64,000 nt of DNA from JADJOY01 sp016713535 [NCBI: Deltaproteobacteria bacterium] (GCA_016713535.1 JADJOY010000001.1:1-64000); one strand, 5' to 3'. Shown: positions 48,595-57,209, numbered from the stretch's first letter. Numbers and translations: made by a program. The notes: generated from the sequence alone by a model not told the origin.

Positions 48595-50142
48595 TCACCT
48601 CGCCTCTGCCGTGCCGCGCGCGTGGATCGCGCGCACGGCGTCGATGGTGTCGGCGTCGGCCGGGCTCTTGTCGGCGCGGTAGCGCTTGACACGCGCGAAG
48701 CGCAGCGCAACGCCGCCCGGATAGCGCGCGCTGCTCTGGACGTCGCCGAAGGCGATCTCGACCACCAGCTCGGGGCGCACGTGGACCGTCCATTCGTCGC
48801 GGCCGAGCTCGAGGGCGAGGAGCTTCTCGGTCTGCCACGCGAGCCGCTCGTCGGTGAGGCCCTTGAAGGTCTTGCCGAGCATCACGAACCCGCCGTTCGC
48901 GGGATCGCGAGCGCCGAGGTGGAGGTTGCTGAGCCAGCCCTGGCGCCGCCCGCTGCCCCACTCGGCGGCGAGGACGACGAGGTCGAGGGTGTGGACGGGC
49001 TTGAGCTTGCGCCAGCTCCCGCCGCGGCGCCCGGCCTCGTAGGTCGCGGCGAGGGTCTTCGCGACGACGCCTTCGTGCCCGCGGTCGAGAGCGGATTCGA
49101 GGAAGGCCTGCGCAGCGGGTTCGTTGCCGGTCACGACCCGCGGGATCACGAGCGCCGGCGGGAGGGCCTCCGCGAGCGCGTGGAAGCGCGCCGCCGCCGG
49201 TCGATCCAGGAGATCGGCGTCGTCGAGGTGGAGCACGTCGAAGAAGTACGTCGTGAGCGGCAGCTCCGCGCGGAGCGCCTCGACGTCGAGCTTGCGGCCG
49301 AAGCGCCGCATGGTGACCTGGAACGGGTGCGGCCCGCCGTCGGGCTCGAGGGCGATCGTCTCGCCGTCGAGGATCACGGTGCGGGCGGGCAACGCGCGGG
49401 TCACCGCGACGATCTCCGGCACGGCCGCGGTGACGTCGTTGAGCTGGCGGGTGAAGACGCGCACCTCGTCGCCGTCCTTGTGGACCTGTACCCGCGCGCC
49501 GTCGAGCTTCCACTCGAAGGCCGCCTCGCCGAGGTCGGTGAGCACCTCGCCCAGCGAGCCGGCGTCCTGCGCCAGCATCGGCTTCACCGCGACGCCGGGG
49601 CGAAGGCGCAAGCCCGCGAGCGCCTCGCGTCCGCCGCGGAGCGCGAGCTCGGCCACGCCGGGGAGATCGCCGGACACCATCCACGCGCGCCGCACGGTGG
49701 GCTCGTCGAGCGTCGCCGCCCTGGCGACCGCCTGGACCAGCAGACCCTCGAGCGCCCCTTGGCGCAGCTCGCCGACGATCAGCCTCGCCAGGAAGGACTG
49801 CTCGGGCGCTGTCGCGCGCGCGAACAGCTCCTCGAGCGCGCGTCGGCGCTGCGCCGACGAGCCGCTGCCGCTCGCACGGGCCACGGCCGCGAGCGCGCGG
49901 TCGACCTCCACGAGCGTCAGCGCCGCGTCGGGGGCGGCGGCGGTGCCGAGGACGGCGCGCACCAGCGCCGGGCCGGCGCCGACCGGAGCGCGGCCGAGCT
50001 CGCCCGCCAGATACGCGACGCCGAGCCGTACCTCCTCGCGCGCGAGGCGCCGGATCAGCTCGGCGAGCAGGGCGAGCTTCTCGAGGCGCTTGCGCGTCGC
50101 GCCGACCTGTCTCGAGGTCTCCACGAGCTCGCCCAAGCGCAT
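48595..50142 (-). CDS. ATP-dependent DNA ligase (LigB-type)
   Basis: The 515-residue enzyme seals nicks using ATP, most likely in repair, since bacterial replication uses the NAD-dependent LigA. The N-terminal helical domain (residues 1-190; GELVETSRQVGATRKRLEKL) precedes the nucleotidyltransferase core. The adenylated lysine is K212 in FEWKLDGARVQ. ILDGETIAL, YFFDVLHLD, GHEGVVAK and SWRKLKP are the remaining catalytic motifs, and an OB domain completes the C-terminus (LVVEIAFGDVQSSARYPGG, RFARVKRYRADK). The layout is that of PRK03180-like ligases, which are common in Actinobacteria and some Deltaproteobacteria. The ATG at 50142 gives a complete N-terminus. Confidence 0.95.
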   Translation of the reverse strand: MRLGELVETSRQVGATRKRLEKLALLAELIRRLAREEVRLGVAYLAGELGRAPVGAGPALVRAVLGTAAAPDAALTLVEVDRALAAVARASGSGSSAQRRRALEELFARATAPEQSFLARLIVGELRQGALEGLLVQAVARAATLDEPTVRRAWMVSGDLPGVAELALRGGREALAGLRLRPGVAVKPMLAQDAGSLGEVLTDLGEAAFEWKLDGARVQVHKDGDEVRVFTRQLNDVTAAVPEIVAVTRALPARTVILDGETIALEPDGGPHPFQVTMRRFGRKLDVEALRAELPLTTYFFDVLHLDDADLLDRPAAARFHALAEALPPALVIPRVVTGNEPAAQAFLESALDRGHEGVVAKTLAATYEAGRRGGSWRKLKPVHTLDLVVLAAEWGSGRRQGWLSNLHLGARDPANGGFVMLGKTFKGLTDERLAWQTEKLLALELGRDEWTVHVRPELVVEIAFGDVQSSARYPGGVALRFARVKRYRADKSPADADTIDAVRAIHARGTAEAR

Positions 50143-50253
50143 CCACCCAGGGTCGCACCGCGGGCGCGAAGCCGCCAGCGCGGTTCGGTTATCTTGCGCG
50201 CTCCTTCGCGGCGCCCCGTTTCCGGGCCGCTGCGCCTCTCCTGGACTCTCGCG

Positions 50254-51705
50254 ATGACCTCTCCGAGCGCCACCTCTCCAGCCGTCACGACCGCCGCGCG
50301 CGCCTCGCGCGAGTGGGACGCGCTGCCGCGCTTCGTCGACTCCCACTTCCACCCCGACCTCGAGGGCCTCAGGGACGACGTGCCCGCGGTGCTCGAGCGC
50401 GGGCGTCGGGCGGGGGTGTGCGCGTTCGTCGCGGTGGCGGCGGGGCTCGGCTCGTGGGAGAACCCGGTGCGCCTCGCGCGCGAGCACGGCGACGTCTACG
50501 CCACCGTGGGCTGCCATCCCCACGACGTGAAGGACCTCGACGAGGCGGGCTTCGCGCGCATCGCGGAGCTCGCGCGGCTGCCCGAGGTGGTGGCGGTCGG
50601 CGAGACCGGGCTCGACTACTTCTACAAGCTTTCCCCCCGCGAGCAGCAGGTCGCATGGTTCGAGCGCCACCTCGAGCTGGCGCTCGAGGTCGGCAAGCCC
50701 GCGGTGGTCCACGCCCGCGACTCGCTCGACGACCTCGTCGAGATCGCGGCCAGGTTCGCGGCGCGGGGTGTTCGCGGGGTGGTCCATTGCTACACCGGCG
50801 ACGCCGCCACGGCGCGCAAGCTCATGGAGCTCGGCTGGCTGGTGTCGTTCACCGGCATCCTGACGTTCCGCAACGCCGACGAGCTGCGCGCTACCGCGAA
50901 GAGCCTGCCGATCGATCGCCTGATGATCGAGACCGACGCGCCCTACCTGGCGCCGGTTCCACATCGTGGAAAGGGGCCCAACGAGCCGGCGTACGTGGTG
51001 CGGGTCGCGGAGACGCTCGCGACGCTCTTCGGGCTCACGGTCGCCGACGTGGCGCGCATCACCACCACCAATGCGCGGCGGTTCTTCGGGCTCGACCTCG
51101 ACGGTTCCTTCGAGATCGCGTACCGGATCCGCAACTCGCTCTACCTCAACATCACCAACCGCTGCACGATCGCGTGCGTCTTCTGCGGCAAGTTCAAGGA
51201 CTTCACCGTGAAGGGGCACGATCTGCGGCTGCGCGGCGGCGAGCCGAGCGTCGAGCGGATCCTGGACGCGATCGGCGACCCCACCGGGCTCGACGAGGTG
51301 GTGTTCTGCGGCTACGGCGAGCCGACGCTCAGGCTCGACGTGGTGAAAGAGGTCGCCGCCCGCGTCCACGCCATGGGCAAGCGGGTGCGCCTCAACACCG
51401 ATGGACTCGGCAACCTCGTGCACGGGCGCGACATCGTGCCCGAGCTGGTGGGCGTCGTGGACACCATGAGCGTCAGCCTGAATGCCCAGGATGCCCCCAC
51501 GTATGCGCGGGTTTGTCCCTCCAAGCACGGCGAGGCGGCCTACCCCAAGCTGCTCGAGTTCCTGCGCTCGGTGAAGGCCCACCGGCTCGACGCGCAGGTT
51601 TCCGTGGTGGCGCCTCTCGACGGCGTGGATGTCGAGGCTTGCAAGCGCATCGCCGACGACCTGGGGCTGCGGTTCCGGGTTCGGCCCTTCGACGAGATCG
51701 GCTGA
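50254..51705 (+). CDS. Fusion of TatD-family nuclease and TatD-linked radical SAM protein
   Basis: The 483-residue protein has two domains. Residues 25-285 are a TatD metal-dependent DNase/hydrolase: DSHFHPDLEG, VGCHPHDV, VGETGLDYFY, VVHARD, VVHCYTG and MIETDAPYLAP supply the metal ligands. Residues 290-483 are a compact radical SAM domain with C304, C308 and C311 in TNRCTIACVFCGKFKDF, then GYGEPTLRLD for SAM. The latter matches the 'tatD_link_rSAM' group, normally a separate neighbour of tatD. The fusion indicates that the two activities work in one pathway, whose substrate is unknown. The ATG at 50254 leaves a 20-residue Ser/Ala-rich start that may be disordered. Confidence 0.9.
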   Translation: MTSPSATSPAVTTAARASREWDALPRFVDSHFHPDLEGLRDDVPAVLERGRRAGVCAFVAVAAGLGSWENPVRLAREHGDVYATVGCHPHDVKDLDEAGFARIAELARLPEVVAVGETGLDYFYKLSPREQQVAWFERHLELALEVGKPAVVHARDSLDDLVEIAARFAARGVRGVVHCYTGDAATARKLMELGWLVSFTGILTFRNADELRATAKSLPIDRLMIETDAPYLAPVPHRGKGPNEPAYVVRVAETLATLFGLTVADVARITTTNARRFFGLDLDGSFEIAYRIRNSLYLNITNRCTIACVFCGKFKDFTVKGHDLRLRGGEPSVERILDAIGDPTGLDEVVFCGYGEPTLRLDVVKEVAARVHAMGKRVRLNTDGLGNLVHGRDIVPELVGVVDTMSVSLNAQDAPTYARVCPSKHGEAAYPKLLEFLRSVKAHRLDAQVSVVAPLDGVDVEACKRIADDLGLRFRVRPFDEIG

Positions 51706-51785
51706 GCGCCGGCGCCGCACCCGCCGCTTGCGCCCTCGTCGGACGGGCACCTAAGATGCTTGCGCGTGCGGGTTAGTGCGGACGC

Positions 51786-52628
51786 GTGTCCGCTCGTCGA
51801 GCGGGCTCGTGGGGTGGGTGGCAGTTGGCCGCAGCGGATCTCCCGATCGATCTCGCGTCGACCCGGGGCGGTGCCTCGCGGCCGCCGCCGGGTCGGGTGC
51901 GGGCGGGCGGGGAGCTCGTCGAGGCCGCGCGCTCCGGGACACTCGGCCGCCTCGCGGCGGGCGTGGTCCACGAGGTGCGCAACCCCCTCGGGGTGGTGGC
52001 GCTCGGGGTCGCCTTCCTGCGCAAGCACCCCGCCGCCGACGATCCGGAGCTGGCCGAGGTCCTGGCCGACATGTCCGACGCGGTCGCGCGGGCCGGCGCC
52101 GCCGTGGCGGGGCTGCTCGATCTCGCGACGCCGCGCGACGCCGTGACGTGCCGGCGCGCCCTCGTCGAGCCGCTGCACCGGGCGCTGGCGCTGGTTCGGA
52201 TGCAGAAGTGCTGCGGCGGTGTCGACATCGTCGTGGACCTCGGCGCGGACCTTCCCGAGGTGGAGGTCGACGAGGTGGGCACCACCCACGTGCTGGTCAA
52301 CGTGCTGCTCGACCTCCTCGATGCGCCGCCCGGCGCCGAGTCGATCCGGATCCACACCTTTGCGCTCGGCGCCCTCGACCCTGGCGCCCCTGGCGACGGC
52401 GCCCCGCGACGCGCCTGGGTGGTGTGCGAGGTCGAGAGCGTCCCGGTGAGGGTGCCGCGGGGCGTGCCCCATCCCGCGCCGGGCCACGGTCCCTGGCACC
52501 CCCTCGCACGGAACCCGGGCTTCACGGTGTCGCGGCAGCTCGTCGAGGACCACGGCGGCTGGCTCCGGGTGACGAAGGGCCGCGGCGGCGGAGCACGCGT
52601 GACGGTCGCCTATCCGGCGGCGGAGTGA
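51786..52628 (+). CDS. Small soluble histidine kinase-like protein
   Basis: The 280-residue protein contains the H-box RLAAGVVHEVRNPLGVV with H62, and a four-helix dimerisation segment. A reduced HATPase domain ends with QLVEDHGGWLRVTKGRGGGA, the G2 box. The usual N-box (N-x-x-x-N-A) is replaced by VLVNVLLDLLDAPPG, and a recognisable G1 D-x-G-x-G is missing. ATP binding may therefore be weak or lost. No sensor or membrane segment is present. It is followed after 6 bp by a single-domain response regulator, so they form a pair. The GTG at 51786 is the chosen start. Other GTG codons nearby are possible. Confidence 0.8.
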   Translation: MSARRAGSWGGWQLAAADLPIDLASTRGGASRPPPGRVRAGGELVEAARSGTLGRLAAGVVHEVRNPLGVVALGVAFLRKHPAADDPELAEVLADMSDAVARAGAAVAGLLDLATPRDAVTCRRALVEPLHRALALVRMQKCCGGVDIVVDLGADLPEVEVDEVGTTHVLVNVLLDLLDAPPGAESIRIHTFALGALDPGAPGDGAPRRAWVVCEVESVPVRVPRGVPHPAPGHGPWHPLARNPGFTVSRQLVEDHGGWLRVTKGRGGGARVTVAYPAAE

Positions 52629-52634
52629 ACGACG

Positions 52635-53063
52635 ATGGAGCGGACGCGGATCCTGGTGATCGACGACGAGGCGGCCATGACGCGCATGTTGCGCAGGAAC
52701 CTCGAGCGCACCGGGCGCTTCGAGGTGCGCGAGGAGAACCACGCCAGGCGCGCCGTCGACACCGCGCTCGCGTTCCAGCCGGAGCTGGTCGTGCTCGACG
52801 TGCTCATGCCCGAGATGGACGGCACTCAGGTCGCCGCGGAGTTCCGCCAGCGCGCCGAGCTGTCACGGGTGCCGGTGCTGTTCCTGAGCGCGCTGGTGCC
52901 GACCGGCGACTTCTCGACGGCCGAGGCACCGCCGGGCCTGTTCTTCGTCAAGCCGGTCGAGGTGGACGTGCTGATCGAGGCGATCGATCACGTGGTCGCA
53001 GCGTCGCGGGCCGAGGCGACGCACGGAGGCGAGGCCGTCACAGGCCCATCGACTTGGCGATGA
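52635..53063 (+). CDS. Single-domain response regulator
   Basis: The 142-residue protein is a CheY-like receiver with the acidic pair D10-D11 (VIDDEAAM), phospho-acceptor D55 (VLDVLMPEMDG), S85 (FLSAL) and K106 (FVKPVEV). The last 20 residues are a short hydrophilic tail without an output domain. It would act by protein contact downstream of the adjoining kinase-like protein. The C-terminal tail overlaps the convergent acyl-CoA dehydrogenase gene by 26 bp. The ATG at 52635 is 6 bp after the kinase stop. Confidence 0.93.
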   Translation: MERTRILVIDDEAAMTRMLRRNLERTGRFEVREENHARRAVDTALAFQPELVVLDVLMPEMDGTQVAAEFRQRAELSRVPVLFLSALVPTGDFSTAEAPPGLFFVKPVEVDVLIEAIDHVVAASRAEATHGGEAVTGPSTWR

Positions 53064-54183
53064 TCTCCTTCATGATCTCCTGCGTGCCGCCGCCGATCGG
53101 GATCAGGCGCGCGTCGCGGCTCAGCCGCTCCACCCAGGTCTCGCGCATGTAGCCCATGCCGCCGAAGAGCTGGACGGCGTCGTAGGTCACGCTGACGGCG
53201 GTCTCGGCGGCGACGTTCTTCGCCATCGAGACCTCGGTGGGGATGTAGTCGCCCTGGTCCATGCGGTGCGCGATCTGGTACGTGAGGGTCTTCGCCGCGA
53301 GCACGCGCGTGGCCATGTCGGCGAGCTTGTGGCGGGTGACCTGGAAGGCCGAGATGGGCTTCCCGAAGGCGCGCCGCTCCTTGACGTAGCGGCGCGCCTC
53401 TTCGAACGCGATCTCGGCGGTCGCCGAGCCGTAGGCGGCGAGCCCGAGCCGCTCGGTCTGGAAGTTCCGCATCAAGGTGACGAAGCCGCTCCCTTCCTCG
53501 CCGCAGCGGTTGGCGATCGGCACGCGGACGTCCTCGAACGAGAGCTCGGCGGTGTCGCTCGCCCACCAGCCCGTCTTCTTGAGCGCGCGCGAGACGCGCA
53601 CTCCGGGCATGTCCTTCTCGATCACGAGGAAGGTGAGGCCACCGTGGACGTCCTCGCCGGTGCGCACCAGGGTGGTCAGGACGTCGGCGCGCACGCCCGA
53701 GGTGATGAAGAGCTTCGAGCCGTTGACGACGTAGTGGTCGCCGTCGCGCACGGCGCGGGTGGTGAGGCCGGCGACGTCGCTCCCGGTGCCTGGCTCGGTG
53801 ATGGCGAGCGAGGCGATCTTCTCGCCGGCGAGCACCGGGCGCGCGAAGCGCTCGTGGAGGTCCGGGTTCTCCGACTGGATGATCGCGGGCAGCCCGATGC
53901 CGAGCGAGCCGAGTCCCACGACCACTCCGGTGGAGCGGCCGTACATCATGCCCTCGCAGGCCATCACGGCGTGCAGCGCGCCACCTCCGCCGCCGCCGAG
54001 CTCCTCGGGGAAGCCGATGCCGAGCACGCCGGCCTCGGCGGCCTTGCGGTAGAGCGCGCGCGGGAAGGAGCACGCCTCCTCCCACTCCTCGGCGTGGGGC
54101 GCGATCTCCTTCTCGGCGAAGCGGCGGCAGGTGTCGCGGAGCGCGCGGTGGGTGTCGTCGAGGAAGTTGTCGAAGAAGTCCAT
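53038..54183 (-). CDS. Acyl-CoA dehydrogenase
   Basis: The 381-residue flavoenzyme introduces a trans-2,3 double bond into acyl-CoA in fatty-acid or branched-chain breakdown. Motifs include SLAITEPGTGSDVAGL (FAD/substrate), GSKLFITSG, GWWASDTAELSFEDVRVP, QTERLGLAAYGSA, RRAFGKPISAFQV and LFGGMGYMRE. The C-terminal site reads PIGGGTQEIMKEI, so the common catalytic Glu of SCAD/MCAD is Gly and the base is probably the earlier Glu, as in isovaleryl-CoA/LCAD types. The ATG at 54183 begins MDFFDNFLDD, a typical start. The gene stands alone, with no beta-oxidation partner in view. Confidence 0.93.
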   Translation of the reverse strand: MDFFDNFLDDTHRALRDTCRRFAEKEIAPHAEEWEEACSFPRALYRKAAEAGVLGIGFPEELGGGGGGALHAVMACEGMMYGRSTGVVVGLGSLGIGLPAIIQSENPDLHERFARPVLAGEKIASLAITEPGTGSDVAGLTTRAVRDGDHYVVNGSKLFITSGVRADVLTTLVRTGEDVHGGLTFLVIEKDMPGVRVSRALKKTGWWASDTAELSFEDVRVPIANRCGEEGSGFVTLMRNFQTERLGLAAYGSATAEIAFEEARRYVKERRAFGKPISAFQVTRHKLADMATRVLAAKTLTYQIAHRMDQGDYIPTEVSMAKNVAAETAVSVTYDAVQLFGGMGYMRETWVERLSRDARLIPIGGGTQEIMKEIIAKSMGL

Positions 54184-54397
54184 GCTCGGCCTCGAGGATG
54201 AGGGACGGAAGGGAACGCGGGACGACGTCGCGAGTGTGGCCCAAAGCGTCGCGAGTGGCGCCCGAGGTCGCGCCGCGCGGGCGGCCCGCGAACCGTACGC
54301 GTGACCGCGGCGCGCGGCCTGGCGGAACACCGATCTCGGAGCTACCATCCCGACGCCGTTCGGGTTTTTGCGCTCGTTCCCCGTGGAGGATTCGCTC

Positions 54398-55708
54398 GTG
54401 AGCCAGGCCGCCGACGTGCACGCGCTGCTGTCCAGGATCGACGCTCGGCTGGAGGCGATCGAGCGCCGGGTGCAGGCCCTCGAGGCGCGGGTCACCACCC
54501 TCGACAAGACCGAGACCGAGGAGGGCGGCGCGGTCCTGACGCTCATCGAGATGCTCGACTCGGGGGATGCCGACTCGGTCCTGAACGCCACCGAGGCCTT
54601 GGCGCGGCTCGGCACCGAGGCGATCCCGGCGCTGACCGGGATGCTGCGCAACCCGGACTCGGCACTGAGGCGGCGCGCGGCGCTCGGGCTCGGCGCGATC
54701 GGCCCCGAGGCCCGCGGCGCGGTGAACGCGCTGGTGACCGTGCTCAAGGACGAGTCGGCGAGCGTGCGGCAGGCGGTGGCGCAGGTCCTGGGCGCGATCG
54801 GGCCTGCGGCCAAGGCCGCCGCCCCCGCCCTGATCGAGGCCAGCATCAAGGATCCCGACGTGGCGGTGCGCGGCCGTGCCGCGCTCGCCCTCGGTGCGAT
54901 CGGACCGGCGGCGCGGATCGCGGTGCCGGCGCTGATCGAGGCGCTCTTCGACGAGGTCGCCGACGTCCGCCAGTCGGCGGCGCAGCTCCTGGGCGAGCTC
55001 GGTCAGGACGCGCGCTCGGCGGTGCAGGCGCTCGTGACGGCGCTGCGCGACGAGCAGTGGCGAGTGCGGCGCAGCGCCGCGTGGGCCCTCGCCGAGATCG
55101 GCAAGGAGGCCGACGAGGCGGTGCCGGCGCTCCTGCACGCGCTCTCGGACAAGGAGTGGGGTGTTCGCAAGTCGGCGGCGTGGGCGATCGGCAACATCCG
55201 CCCCGACCCCGCGCGCTGCGTGCCGGCGCTGGTACAGGCGCTGGGTGACGCTGTCGGCGACGTGCGCTACTGGGCGGCGCAGGCGCTCGGCGAGATGGGG
55301 CCGGCCGCGGCCGACGCTGTGGGGCGGCTCACCCAGTCGCTCACGGACGAGGACTCGAACGTGCGGCGGCGCGCGGCGCAGGCGCTCGGCTCGATCGGCG
55401 CGGCCTCGAAGAGCGCCTTGCCGGCGCTGGTCGGCGCGCTCGGGGACGAGGCCACCGAGGTGCGCCAGGCAGCGGCGCAGGTGCTCGGCGAGCTGGGCGT
55501 GGGCGGCGGCGAATCGGTGGCGGACGCGCTGGTCGGTGCGCTCAAGGATCCGGCGCCGGATGTGCGGCAGGTCGCCGCGCAAGCGCTCGGCGCGGTCGGA
55601 CGCGGCAGCGCCCACGCGATCGAGGCCCTCGAAGAGTCTCTCAAGGACGAGACGCCCTGGGTTCGCCAGCAAGCCGCCGAGGCCCTCGACCGCCTGCGCG
55701 GCGGGTGA
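54398..55708 (+). CDS. HEAT-repeat protein with N-terminal coiled coil (one cassette)
   Basis: The 436-residue protein starts with an amphipathic helix (VHALLSRIDARLEAIERRV, about residues 7-35) that looks like a coiled coil. About ten PBS-lyase-type HEAT repeats of roughly 38 residues follow, each with 'V-P-A-L-x-x-A-L-x-D-x-x-x-x-V-R-x-x-A-A-x-A-L-G-x-I-G'. Four consecutive units are distinct: W221-RVRRSAAWAL, W254-GVRKSAAWAI, VRYWAAQAL at about 289 and NVRRRAAQAL at about 321. No enzymatic domain or signal peptide is present, so it is probably a cytoplasmic scaffold or adaptor. The GTG at 54398 follows GGAGGA. The leucine leader and leuA follow it on the same strand. Confidence 0.85.
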   Translation: MSQAADVHALLSRIDARLEAIERRVQALEARVTTLDKTETEEGGAVLTLIEMLDSGDADSVLNATEALARLGTEAIPALTGMLRNPDSALRRRAALGLGAIGPEARGAVNALVTVLKDESASVRQAVAQVLGAIGPAAKAAAPALIEASIKDPDVAVRGRAALALGAIGPAARIAVPALIEALFDEVADVRQSAAQLLGELGQDARSAVQALVTALRDEQWRVRRSAAWALAEIGKEADEAVPALLHALSDKEWGVRKSAAWAIGNIRPDPARCVPALVQALGDAVGDVRYWAAQALGEMGPAAADAVGRLTQSLTDEDSNVRRRAAQALGSIGAASKSALPALVGALGDEATEVRQAAAQVLGELGVGGGESVADALVGALKDPAPDVRQVAAQALGAVGRGSAHAIEALEESLKDETPWVRQQAAEALDRLRGG

Positions 55709-55754
55709 CTGTCGGCCCCCGATGAAGCGGGCGCCGTCCACTCGCTCGACTCAC

Positions 55755-55783
55755 TTGACGTCCCGTAGGTCGATCCATACTCT
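55755..55783 (+). promoter_or_regulatory. Sigma-70-type promoter for the leader-leuA transcript
   Basis: TTGACG (55755-55760) and TACTCT (55778-55783) are 17 bp apart. The expected start near 55790 leaves only about 4 nt before the leader ATG, so the leader would be translated from an almost leaderless mRNA. Confidence 0.65.
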
Positions 55784-55793
55784 GAGGCTCGTC

Positions 55794-55868
55794 ATGCGTT
55801 CCTTCGCGGCCACCCAGCTTCGCGCCCTCTCTCTCCTCCTTACCGAGGCGGGGGAAGGGACCGCCTGA
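55794..55868 (+). CDS. Leucine-rich leader peptide, 24 residues (leuA attenuator)
   Basis: The ORF encodes MRSFAATQLRALSLLLTEAG... and ends with TGA at 55866. Five leucines fall at positions 9, 12, 14, 15 and 16 (codons CTT, CTC, CTC, CTC, CTT), so three are consecutive. The position between promoter and terminator and the placement ahead of leuA are what a ribosome-stalling leader needs. CTT looks uncommon in the GC-rich neighbouring genes. It is not expected to have a function as a peptide. Confidence 0.7.
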   Translation: MRSFAATQLRALSLLLTEAGEGTA

Positions 55869-55910
55869 GCGAGGCCGCGCTAGACCAGCCGCGACGAACC
55901 CCACTCAGCC

Positions 55911-55946
55911 AACCCTCTCCCGCCGAAGCCGGCCGGAGAGGGTTTT
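55911..55946 (+). terminator. Intrinsic terminator inside the leuA leader
   Basis: A perfect 10-bp stem AACCCTCTCC/GGAGAGGGTT with a 14-nt loop ends in GGGTTTTGCG. It is 72 bp ahead of the leuA start and within the leader transcript, not at a gene end. Confidence 0.85.
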
Positions 55947-56018
55947 GCGCTCCTGGAGCATGGGGCTCCCCGATCGCACCGCCCACCGCCCGAGCCTCTC
56001 GGCGGAAGGAGCCGTGCG

Positions 56019-57209
56019 ATGTCCAAGTCGGATCAGGTCTTCATCTTCGATACCACCCTGCGTGACGGCGAGCAGTCCGCCGGGGTGTCGTTCACGCTCG
56101 ACGACAAGATCGAGATCGCCCGCGACCTGGCGGCGATGAAGGTCGACGTCATCGAGGTCGGCTTCCCGGCCGCCTCACCGGTCGAGCAGGACGCGGTGGC
56201 GGCGATCGCCCGCGAGGCCCGCGGCATCCGCGTCGCGGCGCTGGCCCGCGCGGTGGCGAGCGACGTCGACGCTGCCGGCGCGGCGCTGCGGCACGCCGAG
56301 GCGCCGCGCATCCACGTCTTCCTGTCGGCGAGCGAGGTCCAGCTCCGCCACCAGCTGCGCAAGGACCGCGAGCAGGTGGTGCGCATGACCGACGCCATGG
56401 TGCGGCGCGCTCGCCAGTTCACCGACGACGTCGAGTTCAGCCCCATGGACGCCACCCGCGCGGACATCGGCTTCGTGTCCGAGGTGGTGCGCACGGCGCT
56501 GCGCGCGGGCGCCACGACCATCAACATTCCCGACACCGTCGGCTGGGTGATGCCCGGCGTGCTGAGCGCGCGGATCGCCGAGCTGCGCCACCGCGTGCCG
56601 GAGATCGAGGCCGCCGTGATCTCGTTCCACGGTCACGACGACCTGGGACTGGCGACCGCCAACGCGCTGGCCGCGGTGGGCGCCGGTGTGCGCCAGATCG
56701 AGGCCACGGTGAACGGCATCGGTGAGCGCGCCGGGAACACGCCGCTCGAGGAGATCGTGATGGCGATCCACGTCCACCGCGACGTGCTGGGCGTGCACAC
56801 CGGCGTCGACACCACCGGCATCCAGCCGATCTCGCACAAGGTCGCGGCGAAGAGTGGCCTGCACGTGGCCGCGAACAAGGCCGTGGTCGGCCGCAACGCG
56901 TTCCGTCACGCCTCGGGGATCCACCAGGACGGAGTGGTCAAGTTCCGCGAGACCTTCGAGATCCTGGACCCCGCCGAGGTCGGCAATGTCCGCGGCACGG
57001 AGATCGTGCTGGGCAAGCTCTCCGGACGCGCCGGGTTCCGGGCCCGCGCCGAGCAGCTCGGCCTGACGATGGCCGACCCCGACTGGGAGGTCGCGTTCGA
57101 GCGCTTCCAGCTGATCGCCGACCGCAGCCGCGAGGTCGACGACGCGGCCGTACGCACCATCGTCGCGGACACGATTCGCGAGACCGGACGCCATGTTTCC
57201 GTGGCATGA
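56019..57209 (+). CDS. leuA: 2-isopropylmalate synthase, short form without regulatory domain
   Basis: The 396-residue enzyme condenses acetyl-CoA with 2-oxoisovalerate in the first committed step of leucine synthesis. The TIM-barrel motifs are IFDTTLRDGEQSAGVSF (metal ligand Asp), HVFLSASEVQ, NIPDTVGW, SFHGHDDLGLATAN with the HxH ligands, and NGIGERAGNTPLEEIV. The linker motif is RHASGIHQDGVVKFRETFEI. Full-length LeuA has about 500-550 residues with a C-terminal leucine-binding domain; this protein stops before it. Homocitrate or citramalate synthase are alternatives by size, but the leucine leader favours LeuA. The ATG at 56019 follows GGAAGGAG. Regulation is probably by attenuation. Confidence 0.85.
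   Translation: MSKSDQVFIFDTTLRDGEQSAGVSFTLDDKIEIARDLAAMKVDVIEVGFPAASPVEQDAVAAIAREARGIRVAALARAVASDVDAAGAALRHAEAPRIHVFLSASEVQLRHQLRKDREQVVRMTDAMVRRARQFTDDVEFSPMDATRADIGFVSEVVRTALRAGATTINIPDTVGWVMPGVLSARIAELRHRVPEIEAAVISFHGHDDLGLATANALAAVGAGVRQIEATVNGIGERAGNTPLEEIVMAIHVHRDVLGVHTGVDTTGIQPISHKVAAKSGLHVAANKAVVGRNAFRHASGIHQDGVVKFRETFEILDPAEVGNVRGTEIVLGKLSGRAGFRARAEQLGLTMADPDWEVAFERFQLIADRSREVDDAAVRTIVADTIRETGRHVSVA

Larger units (their letters stand above)
55794..55946 (+). promoter_or_regulatory. Leucine-responsive transcription attenuator upstream of leuA
   Basis: Two exclusive structures can form. The terminator uses 55911-55920 with 55935-55944. The antiterminator pairs 55847-55859 (GGCGGGGGAAGGG, just after the Leu codons) with 55913-55924 (CCCTCTCCCGCC) through 12 pairs with one bulged A and one G-U. 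A ribosome stalled at the Leu codons would leave 55847-55859 free and allow read-through. A ribosome reaching the stop at 55866-55868 would cover it and let the terminator form. This is inference from pairing, in the manner of enteric leu/his/trp attenuators. Confidence 0.7.
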
